A DNA stretch of 57,149 bases, taken from contig JALKBU010000237.1 in the NCBI GenBank assembly GCA_023091735.1, positions 1 through 57,149 on the forward strand, written 5' to 3'. The stretch's first letter is position 1. Every line of letters begins with the position of its first letter. This DNA comes from Trichomonas tenax. Lineage: Eukaryota; Parabasalia; Trichomonadida; Trichomonadidae. Shown one piece after another: positions 1 to 9,708 of the stretch. The position numbers were made by a program, and so were the translations under genes. A model generated the notes under the pieces. The model saw only the letters and a program-made list of their open reading frames with translations, ran no database searches and was not told where the DNA came from.

Positions 1-260
1 TTTGTTGCATTTTTTCATTGAAATAGAGACTTAGAGCTATTTTAATTCAGCAATTTATTTTCAAAATATATACACATATTATATACGAAGCAAGAACATA
101 TGTTAACAAAAATATTTGGCGGGAAAAATGTAAAAGTGACAGAAATATCATGGTCAGCAACTACACAACAGAAGTCATCGCAATACGGGGAAGTAGTGCT
201 CCTTGTGGCGTTGTGGCACCAGATGCTTGTAGTTGGTAATCACAATTTTAATTTGCAAAC

Positions 261-326
261 AAGCTCAGTCACTACAAATCAAATCGAAACAAGCTCATTC
301 AGTACAAATCAGATCGATGCAAGCTT
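261..326. repeat. 30-bp tandem repeat, two and a bit copies
   Basis: The word aagct(c/t) recurs at 261, 291 and 321, and the 30-base unit between (aagctca.tcactacaaatc followed by a(a/g)atcgaaac) is mostly conserved. An open frame across it starts with no convincing protein signal, so I treat it as non-coding repeat. Confidence 0.6.
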
Positions 327-390
327 GCTTCGATTTAATTTCTCAAAATTGAGCTCGTTCCTGCCAAAATACCATAAATATCATTTGATA

Positions 391-502
391 TATTATTAAA
401 TATTTCCATAATTGCTCAATTTCTGGTTGATTTCCTCAATATAAGCGAGGCTCTGTAGAAAATCAACCAGAAATTGAGCAATTCTGGAAATATTTAATAA
501 TA
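391..502. repeat. Inverted repeat, 43-bp arms, 26-bp loop
   Basis: Bases 391-433 are the reverse complement of 460-502 with a single mismatch (ccataattg against ccagaattg). The arms contain the word attgctcaatttctggttga. The structure could form a long hairpin and looks like a small foldback insertion or solo MITE. No target duplication could be assigned. Confidence 0.75.
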
Positions 503-1179
503 TCAAAATTTAAAAATGTTTATTCGTAAAATAAAGGTAGAAACATTACGATAGGCCATAGCAGCTGACTGACTGTAAGTAATAAGGACAAAAAACCTGT
601 TCATGTTGAAATGAGTTCGATCGAAGACAAAAAGGGCTTCGGCTTGTATTCTGAATGCGGAAATGCGACATCTATTCGTCGCAGATGACTAGTTGTAAGT
701 AATAAAGCCAAATGGCTCCGAAAACGTTTTAATATGTTAAATCGGCATCATTTAAGCGCTTCAAGATGCTAAAAAGGGGATAGCATTCACTTCCAAGTGA
801 GAAGCTCGCTGTATGAAGCATTACAATTGAAGGATCATGCACTCATTTAAAATGATACTTTTCGTTACAAGGGGGTTGCCCCCCCCCAACTAAAGTGTGT
901 CTAGACACCATTGTCGCCGGAGGCCCTATTTTCATCGAAAACGACATGCTTAAATTTATTCTATTTAGTATTAAAAGGATTTTATACTGTTCATTTACAA
1001 AGTCATATTACAATAAAAAAATTTGATAATGCAAAAAAATTTGCCACAAACATTGACCAGATGAACGAATTCCGAAGTTTTTAATATAATTTAAGGTATC
1101 AGAAAATCAAGCATCGAAAAATCACACTCAAATATGCTGGCACTTTTATTGTATTTTTTAATTGTTAGCTTCAAATACG
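503..1179. other. Intergenic region, partly GC-richer, with a 30-bp direct repeat
   Basis: No gene is supported. Two imperfect 30-base copies lie 120 bases apart (561-590 and 681-710) sharing tgtaagtaataa. Bases 540-930 are visibly less AT-rich than other spacers and include a G-run/C-run at about 870-890. No tRNA or other RNA gene could be recognised. Confidence 0.4.
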
Positions 1180-1764
1180 ATGTTTCCTTCCTTTCCACTC
1201 GACTACAGCGAATACTCACCTCACAGTTTTGCAGATCTGCAAAATCCAGACAATATGTTTAATGGATTAATTCGATATATTTTCGAAAAATCGGGAGGAA
1301 GGCAAAATATCGCTGAACTCGTGCTTCTCTGTTCAAAGAAAGATGAAAACAATCCTCCAATTAACTGTTTGTTGCTAGATGAATCAGTTTTTCAGCCTGC
1401 TGTACAACAAAAAGATAATTTTATTGGTTTAAAGTTCTTGAGAATACTCGTTAAGCCTATAGCAGTTTGCATAAGATCACCGAAACCAGTACCTGGACAA
1501 AAACCACCCATTTTGAGAACGTTTATTATTGTTGGAAGATATAATGAAGAAACACCAGTGATATTGAAAGAGTGTAACTACGCCGATGAACTTAGGTCAA
1601 AGGAAAATCATTACCAAGCAGTTTTTTATGTTAATGCAAAACAATATTTTAATCGAATATACGTACAGCAGACAGGATTATCTTTCGGTCAGACAAAAAC
1701 ATTCGCATTAGAGAGACTCGAAATTCATGGAAAAGTCTTATGGCGCAAGCAAGTCCCATTGTGA
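1180..1764 (+). CDS. F5/8C (discoidin)-like domain protein
   Basis: The protein has 194 residues from the first ATG at 1180; an upstream TTG at 1162 only extends the frame. It is a single soluble domain with no signal peptide or membrane segment. The layout resembles galactose-binding-fold modules of the F5/8 type C superfamily common in trichomonad proteins: an N-terminal fragment containing FNGLIRYIF, a central hydrophobic strand (LRTFIIVGRY), and a C-terminal strand ALERLEIHGKVLW like the closing strand of discoidin domains. The ligand cannot be predicted. Trichomonads often attach such domains to BTB or LRR modules, but here the domain stands alone. Fold assignment is inference from pattern only. 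Confidence 0.55.
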   Translation: MFPSFPLDYSEYSPHSFADLQNPDNMFNGLIRYIFEKSGGRQNIAELVLLCSKKDENNPPINCLLLDESVFQPAVQQKDNFIGLKFLRILVKPIAVCIRSPKPVPGQKPPILRTFIIVGRYNEETPVILKECNYADELRSKENHYQAVFYVNAKQYFNRIYVQQTGLSFGQTKTFALERLEIHGKVLWRKQVPL

Positions 1765-2199
1765 TAAACAATCAATAATCTTTCTACACATTGCAATATA
1801 TTATTACAAAAGATATCAATTGATTTAGACACCTATTGGATCCTTTCCAAGATATATAATGATTTTTCCAGCATATGTTTGTTTTCCATTTTTTTTGCAC
1901 GTAAACAAGTATTACATGACAAAAATAATTATGACAAAACAAACTATCCATGGCAACCAGGGGATGGAGATCTCGATGCTGTAAACATCAAAAGTTTTAA
2001 TAAAAAGTCAAACCTAAAATTATTATATTTTTTTAATTTACTCCGTTGATGGCAGAAAATTCGGCGTTATATCGTAATAATTATCGAAAATCCATTGCTT
2101 ATAAAGGAATGTACCAAAAGCCAAAGCAAAGGGTTTATATTAAATTATTTTAGAAAAAACAGATGTAAAATATCATAACTTTTACTATAACGTAATCAC
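1765..2199. other. Intergenic, no gene seen
   Basis: AT-rich spacer between the end of the F5/8C-like gene and the convergent 3' end of the Tudor-like gene. It has one reverse-oriented copy of the dispersed motif (attacatgac followed by aaaa, 1911-1924) and a looser one (tttgcacgtaaac, about 1895). Confidence 0.5.
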
Positions 2200-2499
2200 T
2201 TAAAACAAATTTTTGAAGAGATCAATATCTTGTTCTTCAGCCTCCTTTGCGCGCCTAATTTTTTCTTGTTGATCATAAATTGCGTTGTTTATAGCGTTCT
2301 GAACAAGGAAGCTCGCTGTTGATTTTGTGCTGAAGTCCTCATCAGGGTAATCTGGGTAGTGAATCTTGTAAGTTCCATCTACGATATCCTGAATAACGGC
2401 TTCATATATGTCAAATTCGTTGTTGTCGATGACATAGATTCTCTCGCCCTTAATATAGATGTGGGGGTCGTCTCTCGAAAACTTTGGATTATTGATCAT
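2200..2499 (-). CDS. Small Tudor/chromo-barrel-like protein
   Basis: The protein has 99 residues if translation starts at MINNPKFSRDD; an in-frame ATG 24 bases upstream (2523) would add a short hydrophobic stretch and nearly collide with the divergent gene, so I prefer 2499. Residues about 12-50 (KGERIYVIDNN, YEAVIQDIVDG, YKIHYPDYPDED) match the pattern of Tudor-knot/chromo-barrel domains of MRG15- and Esa1-type chromatin proteins: a GE-V strand, a YEA-V strand, then a Y-HYxxY strand. The rest is a helical, charged tail (QQEKIRRAKEAEEQD). A histone- or methyl-lysine-reading role is family knowledge; activity here is not shown. The gene is transcribed away from the coiled-coil gene at 2546. 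Confidence 0.55.
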   Translation of the reverse strand: MINNPKFSRDDPHIYIKGERIYVIDNNEFDIYEAVIQDIVDGTYKIHYPDYPDEDFSTKSTASFLVQNAINNAIYDQQEKIRRAKEAEEQDIDLFKNLF

Positions 2500-2545
2500 T
2501 ATGTGAAAGTAAAAAAGTGTCATTATAAACGTCCAGTTTAATTCT
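2500..2545. promoter_or_regulatory. Shared 46-bp divergent promoter with two initiator-like sites
   Basis: On the minus strand TTTCACATAATG runs straight into the Tudor-like start; on the plus strand tcattataaac sits about 25 bases before the coiled-coil ATG. Both resemble the trichomonad initiator (TCA-pyrimidine-T/A). The spacer also constrains which minus-strand ATG is used. Confidence 0.45.
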
Positions 2546-2839
2546 ATGAGCTTTAAGATTCCTGGCCAGAATAAGAACAAAGATCCATACTTAATCACCG
2601 CTGGACAGCCAAAGGGTAAGTTGTACCGAACAAAAAGGGCAATTATTCGCTTAGAACAAGTTGATGCTGATCTTGCAGCAAAAATTCGCGAACTTAAAGT
2701 GGAAAATGCTAAACTAAAGGAAAAGTTAATAAGATTGCGTAGACAGGCAGCTGAAACTGATGAAATTGAAGATCAATTCGAACAACTTTCTCAAATAATC
2801 CTTGAAAGCCAAATGTCATCTGGAACAATGACTAAGTAG
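2546..2839 (+). CDS. Small coiled-coil protein
   Basis: The protein has 97 residues. A basic N-terminus (about 1-30, with KGKLYRTKRA) precedes a heptad-rich helix at about 32-90 (LEQVDADLAAKIRELKVEN and onward). No catalytic motif, signal peptide or membrane segment is seen. The ATG lies only 46 bases from the preferred ATG of the divergent Tudor-like gene, so both must share one very short promoter. A partnership with that protein is possible but is only inference from position. No known family was recognised. Confidence 0.6.
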   Translation: MSFKIPGQNKNKDPYLITAGQPKGKLYRTKRAIIRLEQVDADLAAKIRELKVENAKLKEKLIRLRRQAAETDEIEDQFEQLSQIILESQMSSGTMTK

Positions 2840-3314
2840 ATGTTTAATACTATTATTCCATGAAATATTTTTTTGATATATTGTAATATAATGTTTGATA
2901 AACACCGATTGTATGTTTTTTGTATCTCAACAATCTAAATTCTTAATATCTCTGCTATTAAAGAAAATATATTATATTTTTTTCTCAAAATGTAAAATAA
3001 GGCAAAAGCAGTTGTTTCAGCATGTAAAGAACAAGATGCCTATATAAATATTTTATTAACAAACAACAAAGATTATATTTAATCAGAATTTAACGATTAT
3101 TTGGTATGAAAGTATGATTCAACTGAACATATGATGTGTAATATTGGCATATGCATGGAGGTGCACTGAAATTAATGGATTTTGATGTTTTTCATGCAAG
3201 AAATAAATCCCTGAAAGAATAAATACCAAAAGATGATTGTAAAATTATGGCAATCAACTTCTGTAAGCGCATGCACACATGATATTAGCTTGTATATAAA
3301 TATTATGAAACTGT
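2840..3314. other. Intergenic, no gene seen
   Basis: AT-rich spacer between two convergent genes. One weak motif-like word (gcatgtaaag) at about 3020. Nothing else recognised. Confidence 0.5.
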
Positions 3315-3998
3315 TCAATTTGGTTGTATATTTTCGTTTTGAAGTAATTTCCTTATATTTTCCAACGCGAATGGAGATAGCGTTGTTAAATCCAATGTGA
3401 ATGTTGATGATTTTTGATCAAGAAGATATTCAGATGTTTTCACAACATTATAAACTTTCTGCATAACTTCGTCAGATTGAATGGATTGAATCTGATTAGC
3501 GATATCCTTAATATCAGACTCGTAAATTTTCGGTCTAATATCTGGAACTTTTCTAGATTTTGCAACAACCGTATTTTTACTATTTTTTTTAATTGCAAAG
3601 TCTTCAGGCGAGTTTTGAATCTGCTCTTTTAAGTTGTCTGCATGAGAAATAATTCTTTTTAGTGTTATTGTGTGTGTTTCTGAAGTAATGTCTTTCTTTA
3701 TTGATTCATTCGCTGATTCTTGGAAAGCTTGAAGTAACGTTTGACAGGAAAGACCAAATGGCGTTGTTGATCCGGAAATCTTAATTAATTCGTTGAATAG
3801 TGTTTTGATATCTTTTGCAAAGTCATCAGCTGTTGCATATTGATCTGTATCAATCTTTTCTTGTATTTTTTGACGAGTTAAGTGAGATTTAGTAATATTT
3901 GAATATTCATCCATTTTAGACAATATTGTTCGAGCAATGGGGAGAGAAAAGATGTCGTTTATCATTTTCATACATATACAACGTGATGAGACATCCAT
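3315..3998 (-). CDS. BET-like mini-protein: divergent bromodomain plus NET-like domain
   Basis: The protein has 227 residues. Residues about 12-95 follow the helical plan of a bromodomain: a helix ending in ARTILSKMDEY, then LTRQKIQEKID, then QYATADDFAKDIKTLFNEL, like the conserved L-x-I-x-x-KI, Y-x-x-x-x-F-x-x-D and N regions. The usual PMDL is not evident and the acetyl-lysine-binding Asn region is altered. Residues about 165-222 (DIANQIQSIQSDEVMQKVYNV, then LDLTTLSPFALENIRKLL) fit the NET (extra-terminal) domain, whose signature is an acidic patch followed by D-x-x-x-L-x-x-x-x-L. A chromatin role is inferred from the BET family. A basic linker (about 135-155) could be nuclear targeting. 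A lone divergent bromodomain without NET is the alternative reading. Confidence 0.55.
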   Translation of the reverse strand: MDVSSRCICMKMINDIFSLPIARTILSKMDEYSNITKSHLTRQKIQEKIDTDQYATADDFAKDIKTLFNELIKISGSTTPFGLSCQTLLQAFQESANESIKKDITSETHTITLKRIISHADNLKEQIQNSPEDFAIKKNSKNTVVAKSRKVPDIRPKIYESDIKDIANQIQSIQSDEVMQKVYNVVKTSEYLLDQKSSTFTLDLTTLSPFALENIRKLLQNENIQPN

Positions 3999-4235
3999 TT
4001 TGATGTTTTTTTCTAGAAAAATGATTTCATTTACAAGTCAAAAATATACTTTACACGACAAAATATTTTTGATTTTTTTCAGACTATGTATATTACATCT
4101 TAATGAAACACTAACATACAGCTATTCATCACCGCTATTGGTTAATCAAGAGTCGAAAAGTTATAAAATAGGATATATTTTCAAGTACTAAACAATGATT
4201 TATATGATTCCAATAAATAACAAATTAGAATAGTA

Positions 4236-5453
4236 TTACAACGATGCTAGCATCTTGGAACGGCTTTCATATTTCTTAGGAATTTTATAGAATAAACTCA
4301 ATTCTTTTGTAATTGTTTGCATATGAGAAGTTCCGTTCTTTGTCTGGTCTTTGATTCCCTTAGAAATCCTCTTCTTCTGTTTCTTAACGAAATTGATAAA
4401 TGCATCTCTGTCCTTGGATGATCCAAGCATGAGATTGAACAACTGCGTGTCTGTTCTCAGGACGCACGCTCTATCTGCAAGGCTTGTAAATGTTGTTGCC
4501 TGGAATTTGATCGAATAAATCGGGAAAGAAGCGTGATAAACAAATTTTGGACTGTGACCACCTTTCGCAATCTCTTGAACAAGAAGAAGAATATCGTTGA
4601 ACACGTATGCCATTCCTTTTTCTGACTCACGACCTGTGTTATGGTCGAGATAAGACAATCTGTACTGACCAATATATTTTCGCCCGGCACGAACAATTTG
4701 GTAATATGTTGGCGCCTTGGAGACAGATTCTGCAATACTGAATAGCTGATCTTGGTTAATTTCGTCTGATTTTTCTTTGTTCATTTCAGCGCCGAGTTCG
4801 ATGAGTTTGGTGAGCAGTTCTTTGTATTTCTTGTGTTCCTCTTCCATAGATTCTGGGAAATACTTCAGAATTCTCTCAAAAAAACAACGATAACCTGTGA
4901 TTCGTTGAAGTGGAAGAATTAAGAAGTCTTCTATTGACCGACACTTTGCGCGCGAGTTGTAGATGCAACTTGAAGCGAATTCTCTGAAAGATTTATGTTT
5001 GCGTAGTTTATTTAACATTGCATCCGAATTTTCGTTCGTTTGGAGATAAGCTCTGTATATAGATTGCATTCTAGGCTGCAATTCTAACAATTTGTTTGCA
5101 AGATAAAGATATTTGTCTTTTGGGGGGAATGGTTTCCTCAGATCCGGAAGGATGTCATCCATGACCTTAAGAATGCCGATTTCATGGCATTCACGGACTT
5201 GTTCAAGGTTTCCGAATAACGATGCGAGTGTTTTTGCATCGATGAGTGGCTTCTTTGAGTTGATTGACTGATCTAATGGTTTGTAGTAGATTTCGTCACA
5301 GGTATTCAAACCTTCAACGAAATTTCTTTCTGTCTGAATCAATTCCAGGAAAATAGATCTTCTTTTTGAGTCCTTCGCCTCACGCAATGCCTTGACACGC
5401 GGCATGATGAAGTTTGTGATAATCCTGAAAGCGCGAGACTCGTTCATATTCAT
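4236..5453 (-). CDS. RhoGEF with DH and PH-like domains
   Basis: The protein has 405 residues from the first ATG (5453); a GTG further upstream is not a plausible start. Residues about 25-230 form a Dbl-homology domain: FLELIQTERNFVEGL is the classic CR1 block, and KCRSIEDFLILPLQRITGY is the CR3 block with LPLQRITRY-like core. A PH-like region follows (about 245-365) with strands ending in a helix containing FINFVKKQKKR. Family role: guanine nucleotide exchange on Rho/Rac GTPases, controlling actin. No membrane segment or other domain is present. Two copies of the dispersed motif lie 160-190 bases upstream (5611-5643). Confidence 0.88.
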   Translation of the reverse strand: MNMNESRAFRIITNFIMPRVKALREAKDSKRRSIFLELIQTERNFVEGLNTCDEIYYKPLDQSINSKKPLIDAKTLASLFGNLEQVRECHEIGILKVMDDILPDLRKPFPPKDKYLYLANKLLELQPRMQSIYRAYLQTNENSDAMLNKLRKHKSFREFASSCIYNSRAKCRSIEDFLILPLQRITGYRCFFERILKYFPESMEEEHKKYKELLTKLIELGAEMNKEKSDEINQDQLFSIAESVSKAPTYYQIVRAGRKYIGQYRLSYLDHNTGRESEKGMAYVFNDILLLVQEIAKGGHSPKFVYHASFPIYSIKFQATTFTSLADRACVLRTDTQLFNLMLGSSKDRDAFINFVKKQKKRISKGIKDQTKNGTSHMQTITKELSLFYKIPKKYESRSKMLASL

Positions 5454-5610
5454 TTTTAAATTTCTTTTTGAGCAAGTTTTGAATAATTTATTGAAAAAAT
5501 AACTTTTGAGCACAAAAGAAACCGAAATTCACATTTTGAACGGATGTTATGCCTAATCATGCTGTGGAACCTAATTATACAAAATTAGCGATGCCGAAGA
5601 CGTTAAATTG

Positions 5611-5643
5611 TTGTCACGTAATCCTAAAATTTGTCGTGTAAAT
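5611..5643. promoter_or_regulatory. Two copies of the dispersed TTTGNCAYGTAAA motif
   Basis: TTGTCACGTAAT at 5611-5622 and TTTGTCGTGTAAAT at 5630-5643 lie 158-190 bases upstream of the RhoGEF start. They share the TTG-N-C-A/G-Y-G-TAA core with about 28 other sites in the window. Confidence 0.5.
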
Positions 5644-6466
5644 CATGGTTTTCTCCAATTATTTTTTATAAAATACGAACAACAAGCTATTATTGCATCG
5701 AATGAGAGACTAAGGTTAATTTTGTTACGACGATATTTTTGAATTGAAAATTTTTTTCCATTGACTAACAAATTTTTGACAACATTTTTGACTTAGGGCA
5801 AAATTTTTCGGGTCTCTTCTTCTACTTCTTCAGCCTTTAATAGGATAGTTTAACTAAAAAATAACACTTCACATTAATAGGTTATAACATTGAGTTTCTT
5901 CAGCTAAATAACTATGCAAAACTATGGGGTATTTTCAAATAATATTTTAAGTTTTAAAGTGACATTGTTAATTTGAAGCGAAATCTATTAACATGTGTAA
6001 ACAACGATGTGGTGATTGATATCCATCAACTAGAACAAGATAGCAATTTTGCATATTTTAATCTTTTCATTTTTCATCAAATAATCATTTATATTAAATA
6101 TTTAACCATATCAACAGTAATTAATTTCATAGTGTTATGTTTCTCAAACCATAAAACTGTTAAAGCAGTATTATTTTTGAGATTATTAATATATAAAACG
6201 ATCAAATATATGCATTTATGAAATTTTGTTTGTATATAGTCTTTGCATTGAATAGTAGTATCTATTAATATAAGTTGTGATGTTTAATATCGATTTGTTG
6301 CTCGACTTATTGAAGAATATTAAATTATGTCAAGTAAAAATATAATTTGACATGTAATAATAACCTATTATTTCAACCAGCGATTTTTCGCACAAATATA
6401 GAATAGCCATAAGATACATATTCAAAATTTCACTAAAAAATAAAATTTCTAAAAGCAAAAATCAGG
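5644..6466. other. Divergent intergenic region with one motif copy
   Basis: Spacer between the RhoGEF (-) and the coiled-coil gene (+). TTTGACATGTAAT at 6346-6358 sits about 110 bases before the latter's ATG, and an initiator-like TTTCACTAAA at about 6429 lies 34-38 bases before it. Short open frames here show no protein-like composition. Confidence 0.5.
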
Positions 6467-7531
6467 ATGTCGATTAGCTTGGAGGAGTTTATGCGAGTTC
6501 AGCAAGATCTGATTCGCCTAAAAGAGGAAAAACACAACCTAACGGAGCAGCTGAAGTCAGTTTCGACGACAAGTCAGACTTTTCTTCAGTCTTTGTTCTC
6601 CGGAAATGATGCAACTATCATAGAAAGGCTTCAGAAAGAAGAATCTGAACTCAAATCAACACTAGCGAAACTTAGAGAGCAGATTAATACACTTAACGAT
6701 CAATGTCGTGGCGTAGATCAAACGATTTTAAATGTTGACCAAGTTGCAGCGATTGAGAGCCTTTTCCAGACAAAGAAGCGCGAACTAATCAGAATGAAGT
6801 CACTTAATGAAACTGCTTTATCGGATTTAGAGGAAGAAGTTGAATTAGCAAAAAATCTTTGCGAATCTCTTGAAAGTGGAAGGGCATCCTTCGCTAGAGA
6901 AAAAGAAAACATTATGAATTCCATTGTTTCTCTTCAGGCATCGAAGCAGACAATAGAATCTCGCATAAATGACTTAAATACAATTAATTCTCAACTAAAA
7001 GAGGATTTAGGACTTAGATCTTCTGTTGATGAAAACTATGCCGAATTGGCAGCACAAATAGATCAATGGCAAGAAAAATTACAAAACTTAGAGCTCGAAA
7101 ACAAAGAAATAACAAATGATTTCGATTCTCAAGAAAAACAATTGAAAATTATTGAAGAAAGTAAGTCATCCGAATGCAATACTATTAAAGAACAGCAACA
7201 GCAACAAGCACAAGAATGTAAAGCACAATTAAAGAACCTCAAAAAAGAATTATCGACATTGAAAGCTCGTGTACATGCAGATGAAACAGTTACAATTGAT
7301 ATTGATGAATTAATCGCAGAAAATGATCAGCTTCAAGTAAGATATAATGAATTAGTCAGACAAAAGAAAGAGCTCAGTAACGTTGTTAACCGTAATCAAA
7401 CGGATTGTGCATTCTTAGCAAATTGGCTCAGAACAGAAGGAAGATCACATCTTCAGCCAGAAATCTCATTCAAACAGTTACAGCAACTGCTCGAGAAAAA
7501 GGAAGCCGAGCTTAAAGCTGCACAGCATTAA
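6467..7531 (+). CDS. Coiled-coil protein
   Basis: The protein has 354 residues. Nearly the whole length is predicted heptad coiled coil rich in E, K, Q and L, with a small break around residues 30-50 (TTSQTFLQSLFSGND) and a short glutamine run near residue 245. The C-terminus (about 315-354) contains CAFLANWLRTEGRSHLQPE, which looks like a small folded cap before a last helix. No motor, kinase or membrane segment is present. A cytoskeletal or tethering role is plausible for such proteins but cannot be assigned from this sequence. Confidence 0.75.
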   Translation: MSISLEEFMRVQQDLIRLKEEKHNLTEQLKSVSTTSQTFLQSLFSGNDATIIERLQKEESELKSTLAKLREQINTLNDQCRGVDQTILNVDQVAAIESLFQTKKRELIRMKSLNETALSDLEEEVELAKNLCESLESGRASFAREKENIMNSIVSLQASKQTIESRINDLNTINSQLKEDLGLRSSVDENYAELAAQIDQWQEKLQNLELENKEITNDFDSQEKQLKIIEESKSSECNTIKEQQQQQAQECKAQLKNLKKELSTLKARVHADETVTIDIDELIAENDQLQVRYNELVRQKKELSNVVNRNQTDCAFLANWLRTEGRSHLQPEISFKQLQQLLEKKEAELKAAQH

Positions 7532-8136
7532 TGTTTGATCAAATTTGTAATTTGTGTTTATATAATAAATTTATTCAACGCTATTTCTAATCCTATCAAA
7601 AGAAATATCACACATAGTTTTGCTATTTAATAATAGGACATACTTTAAGCTATTTAAATATATTACAAATTAATTGCGTTATAATGTTATAACAAAATTG
7701 GGTTCAGAGTTTAACAAACTATATTTATAAAATATAACAAGTACTGTATCATTTGGTAAGTTATGATTGATATTTAATATTGAAACTGTTGAGAAAAATG
7801 AATCGGAAGTTGATCGAAGCAATTATCAAAATAACCTTATATTAACAGATGAATACTGAAGGAGCGACATTTTCCATAATTATACATATATTATTGTTAA
7901 TGATTCCAATATATAGAGTACTTAATAATATATGTCGATCTGTGGGTATTTGGGATTCCAAACTCGTTTTTTAGATGCAATTCATGTGATGAAAAATTAT
8001 CCAAAGAAAAATCGATAAAATTTTGGATTTAGGTGTTATATGTGTATTTTTATGGTGAAAACTGTGTTTTCGAGACCAAAAATTTTCGCTCTAAAAATTG
8101 AGTGGAAAATAATCGTGTTAAAAACATCAAACGTTA
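7532..8136. other. Intergenic, no gene seen
   Basis: AT-rich spacer. The sequence aaaacatcaaacgttaATG precedes the next gene; a similar aaaacatcaaaATG precedes the bromodomain gene at 3998, which may be a second start-proximal element. Confidence 0.4.
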
Positions 8137-9588
8137 ATGGATTTGGAAGAGTCTGCGAATCTCGAAAATCTCAAATCCATACACAAGCCTGAATTCATGG
8201 ATGAGCTCGAGTACATCCCGGAGACTATTAAACCTAAGCAAGTTTCGCAGTTTTTCACGATTGTCTTAGATCATTTCGAAAATGAAGTCCTTGAAGAAGT
8301 AGGAAGGGCAATTTTAGGCACAATCGCAAAGATTGTGTGCATTGATGAATACCTTAATATTTTTATTCAGACAAAAAGCCATTTGAAACTTCCTTACAAA
8401 AAGAAACAATTTGTTTCCGATATTTACGATATTCTGTTTGTTATCGTTACAGCAGCTCCTATTGCTTACGAAGAAAACCTTTGTAGGGCATTTGGGGGCA
8501 TAATTCGTCGAGATCCATCAAAAGCTTTAACATTACTCGCAATGTATTCACAACACTTCAACGAAATCGATAACCCATGGCCAATGGTTGACTTACTCAT
8601 ACAAGAAGCACATCGTTTCCAAGGAATTGAAACAGCAACGAATTTTGCGACACTTCTAGCATTCTTATGTAGAAAATACCCAGATTACTGTGAAGGCAGA
8701 AGTGAACACTGCTGGAGAAAGATAAGCGCATTGTTAGCACTCAAAGATATTCCAACATTGAAGAGCGTTTATTGTGCTTTATTCTCTATAACAGAAGTGT
8801 ACAAAGAAGCGGTCTCTCCTCTTGAATTAATGAAGCCTCATTTGAAAATCCGTGATCTTCAAGATTCCGTTTTAACTTTACTTCTCGCTGCTCCTCCTGT
8901 TGGAAAGGACACACGTGATAAAGTTCTTCTCCAGACACTCTGTCAGATGGGTGAGAGAAATAAGAACGCAACACTTGTTTTGATGAGAATTGCAACTGAT
9001 AATTCATTCGCGCAATTTCTAATTCAAAATGCAGGCTTATGGATGACAAAGGAGTTGCCGTCTGTTATTGATACAATGAGACTCTTCTTTGTTGTGTTTG
9101 CACACGTTGAACTTAGAAATTCAATTTCAGAATCTCCTAAATTTATCGAATTCCTTAAGATGGTTACAGAGGGTAGCTCAGGATCAACATTATCAATGAT
9201 TTGCACAATTATCAGAAGAATAGAAATTACTGAAGATTTTATTGCTGCTTTATCCGAAGCAGGATTCTTAGGTGCTTTCTTTACAACAGCTGTTCATATT
9301 ACTAATATCACAGCAATGCACGCTGCGTTTTTGATGCTTGATACTTTAGCTAAAGTTGGATACGCCCGTGAATATCTTAAGATGTGCGAAATAGTTGCAA
9401 AAACAGTTCAAGACAGAGGCCAATTGGCTGAAGTTGCAACACTTGTTGCAATTCAGCTTTGTGAATACACAAGATGTGTTCAAGTGTTTAAGAAAGTCCG
9501 TTTAGATGAATTTATGAAGAGAAATCTATCAAATTCTAAGTTGAAAGCTAATGCAGCCAAGTTTTTGGATGCAATTGCAGATGATTGA
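8137..9588 (+). CDS. ARM/HEAT-like helical-repeat protein
   Basis: The protein has 483 residues, is all-helical, and lacks a signal peptide, membrane segment and low-complexity tracts. Repeating amphipathic helices (for example ALTLLAMYSQHF, TNFATLLAFLCRKY, TLSMICTIIRRIEI, MHAAFLMLDTLAKVGY) fit an armadillo/HEAT solenoid. In trichomonads a similar solenoid is often found C-terminal to tyrosine-kinase-like kinase domains, but no kinase domain is present here. It is probably a scaffold or adaptor. I recognise no specific orthologue. Confidence 0.65.
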   Translation: MDLEESANLENLKSIHKPEFMDELEYIPETIKPKQVSQFFTIVLDHFENEVLEEVGRAILGTIAKIVCIDEYLNIFIQTKSHLKLPYKKKQFVSDIYDILFVIVTAAPIAYEENLCRAFGGIIRRDPSKALTLLAMYSQHFNEIDNPWPMVDLLIQEAHRFQGIETATNFATLLAFLCRKYPDYCEGRSEHCWRKISALLALKDIPTLKSVYCALFSITEVYKEAVSPLELMKPHLKIRDLQDSVLTLLLAAPPVGKDTRDKVLLQTLCQMGERNKNATLVLMRIATDNSFAQFLIQNAGLWMTKELPSVIDTMRLFFVVFAHVELRNSISESPKFIEFLKMVTEGSSGSTLSMICTIIRRIEITEDFIAALSEAGFLGAFFTTAVHITNITAMHAAFLMLDTLAKVGYAREYLKMCEIVAKTVQDRGQLAEVATLVAIQLCEYTRCVQVFKKVRLDEFMKRNLSNSKLKANAAKFLDAIADD

Positions 9589-9708
9589 AATATTATTATT
9601 CATTTTGATCATTAACCAGATGTTTATATAAAAGCATACCTTAAATATACCTTATAATGCAATAGCCCATTAATGAGATCAATTTTAATAAACACTTTTG
9701 AATTATAT

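Noticed and set aside
100..399. Open frame of 99 codons
   Set aside because: It crosses the 30-bp tandem repeat and ends in the inverted repeat; composition is not protein-like and no domain is seen.
780..900. Possible tRNA or structured RNA
   Set aside because: Searched for T-loop-like and acceptor-stem patterns and found none.
5973..6221. 82-codon frame
   Set aside because: AT-rich spacer, starts at a non-ATG codon (ttg), no recognisable feature, and lies between two genes with motif-bearing promoters.
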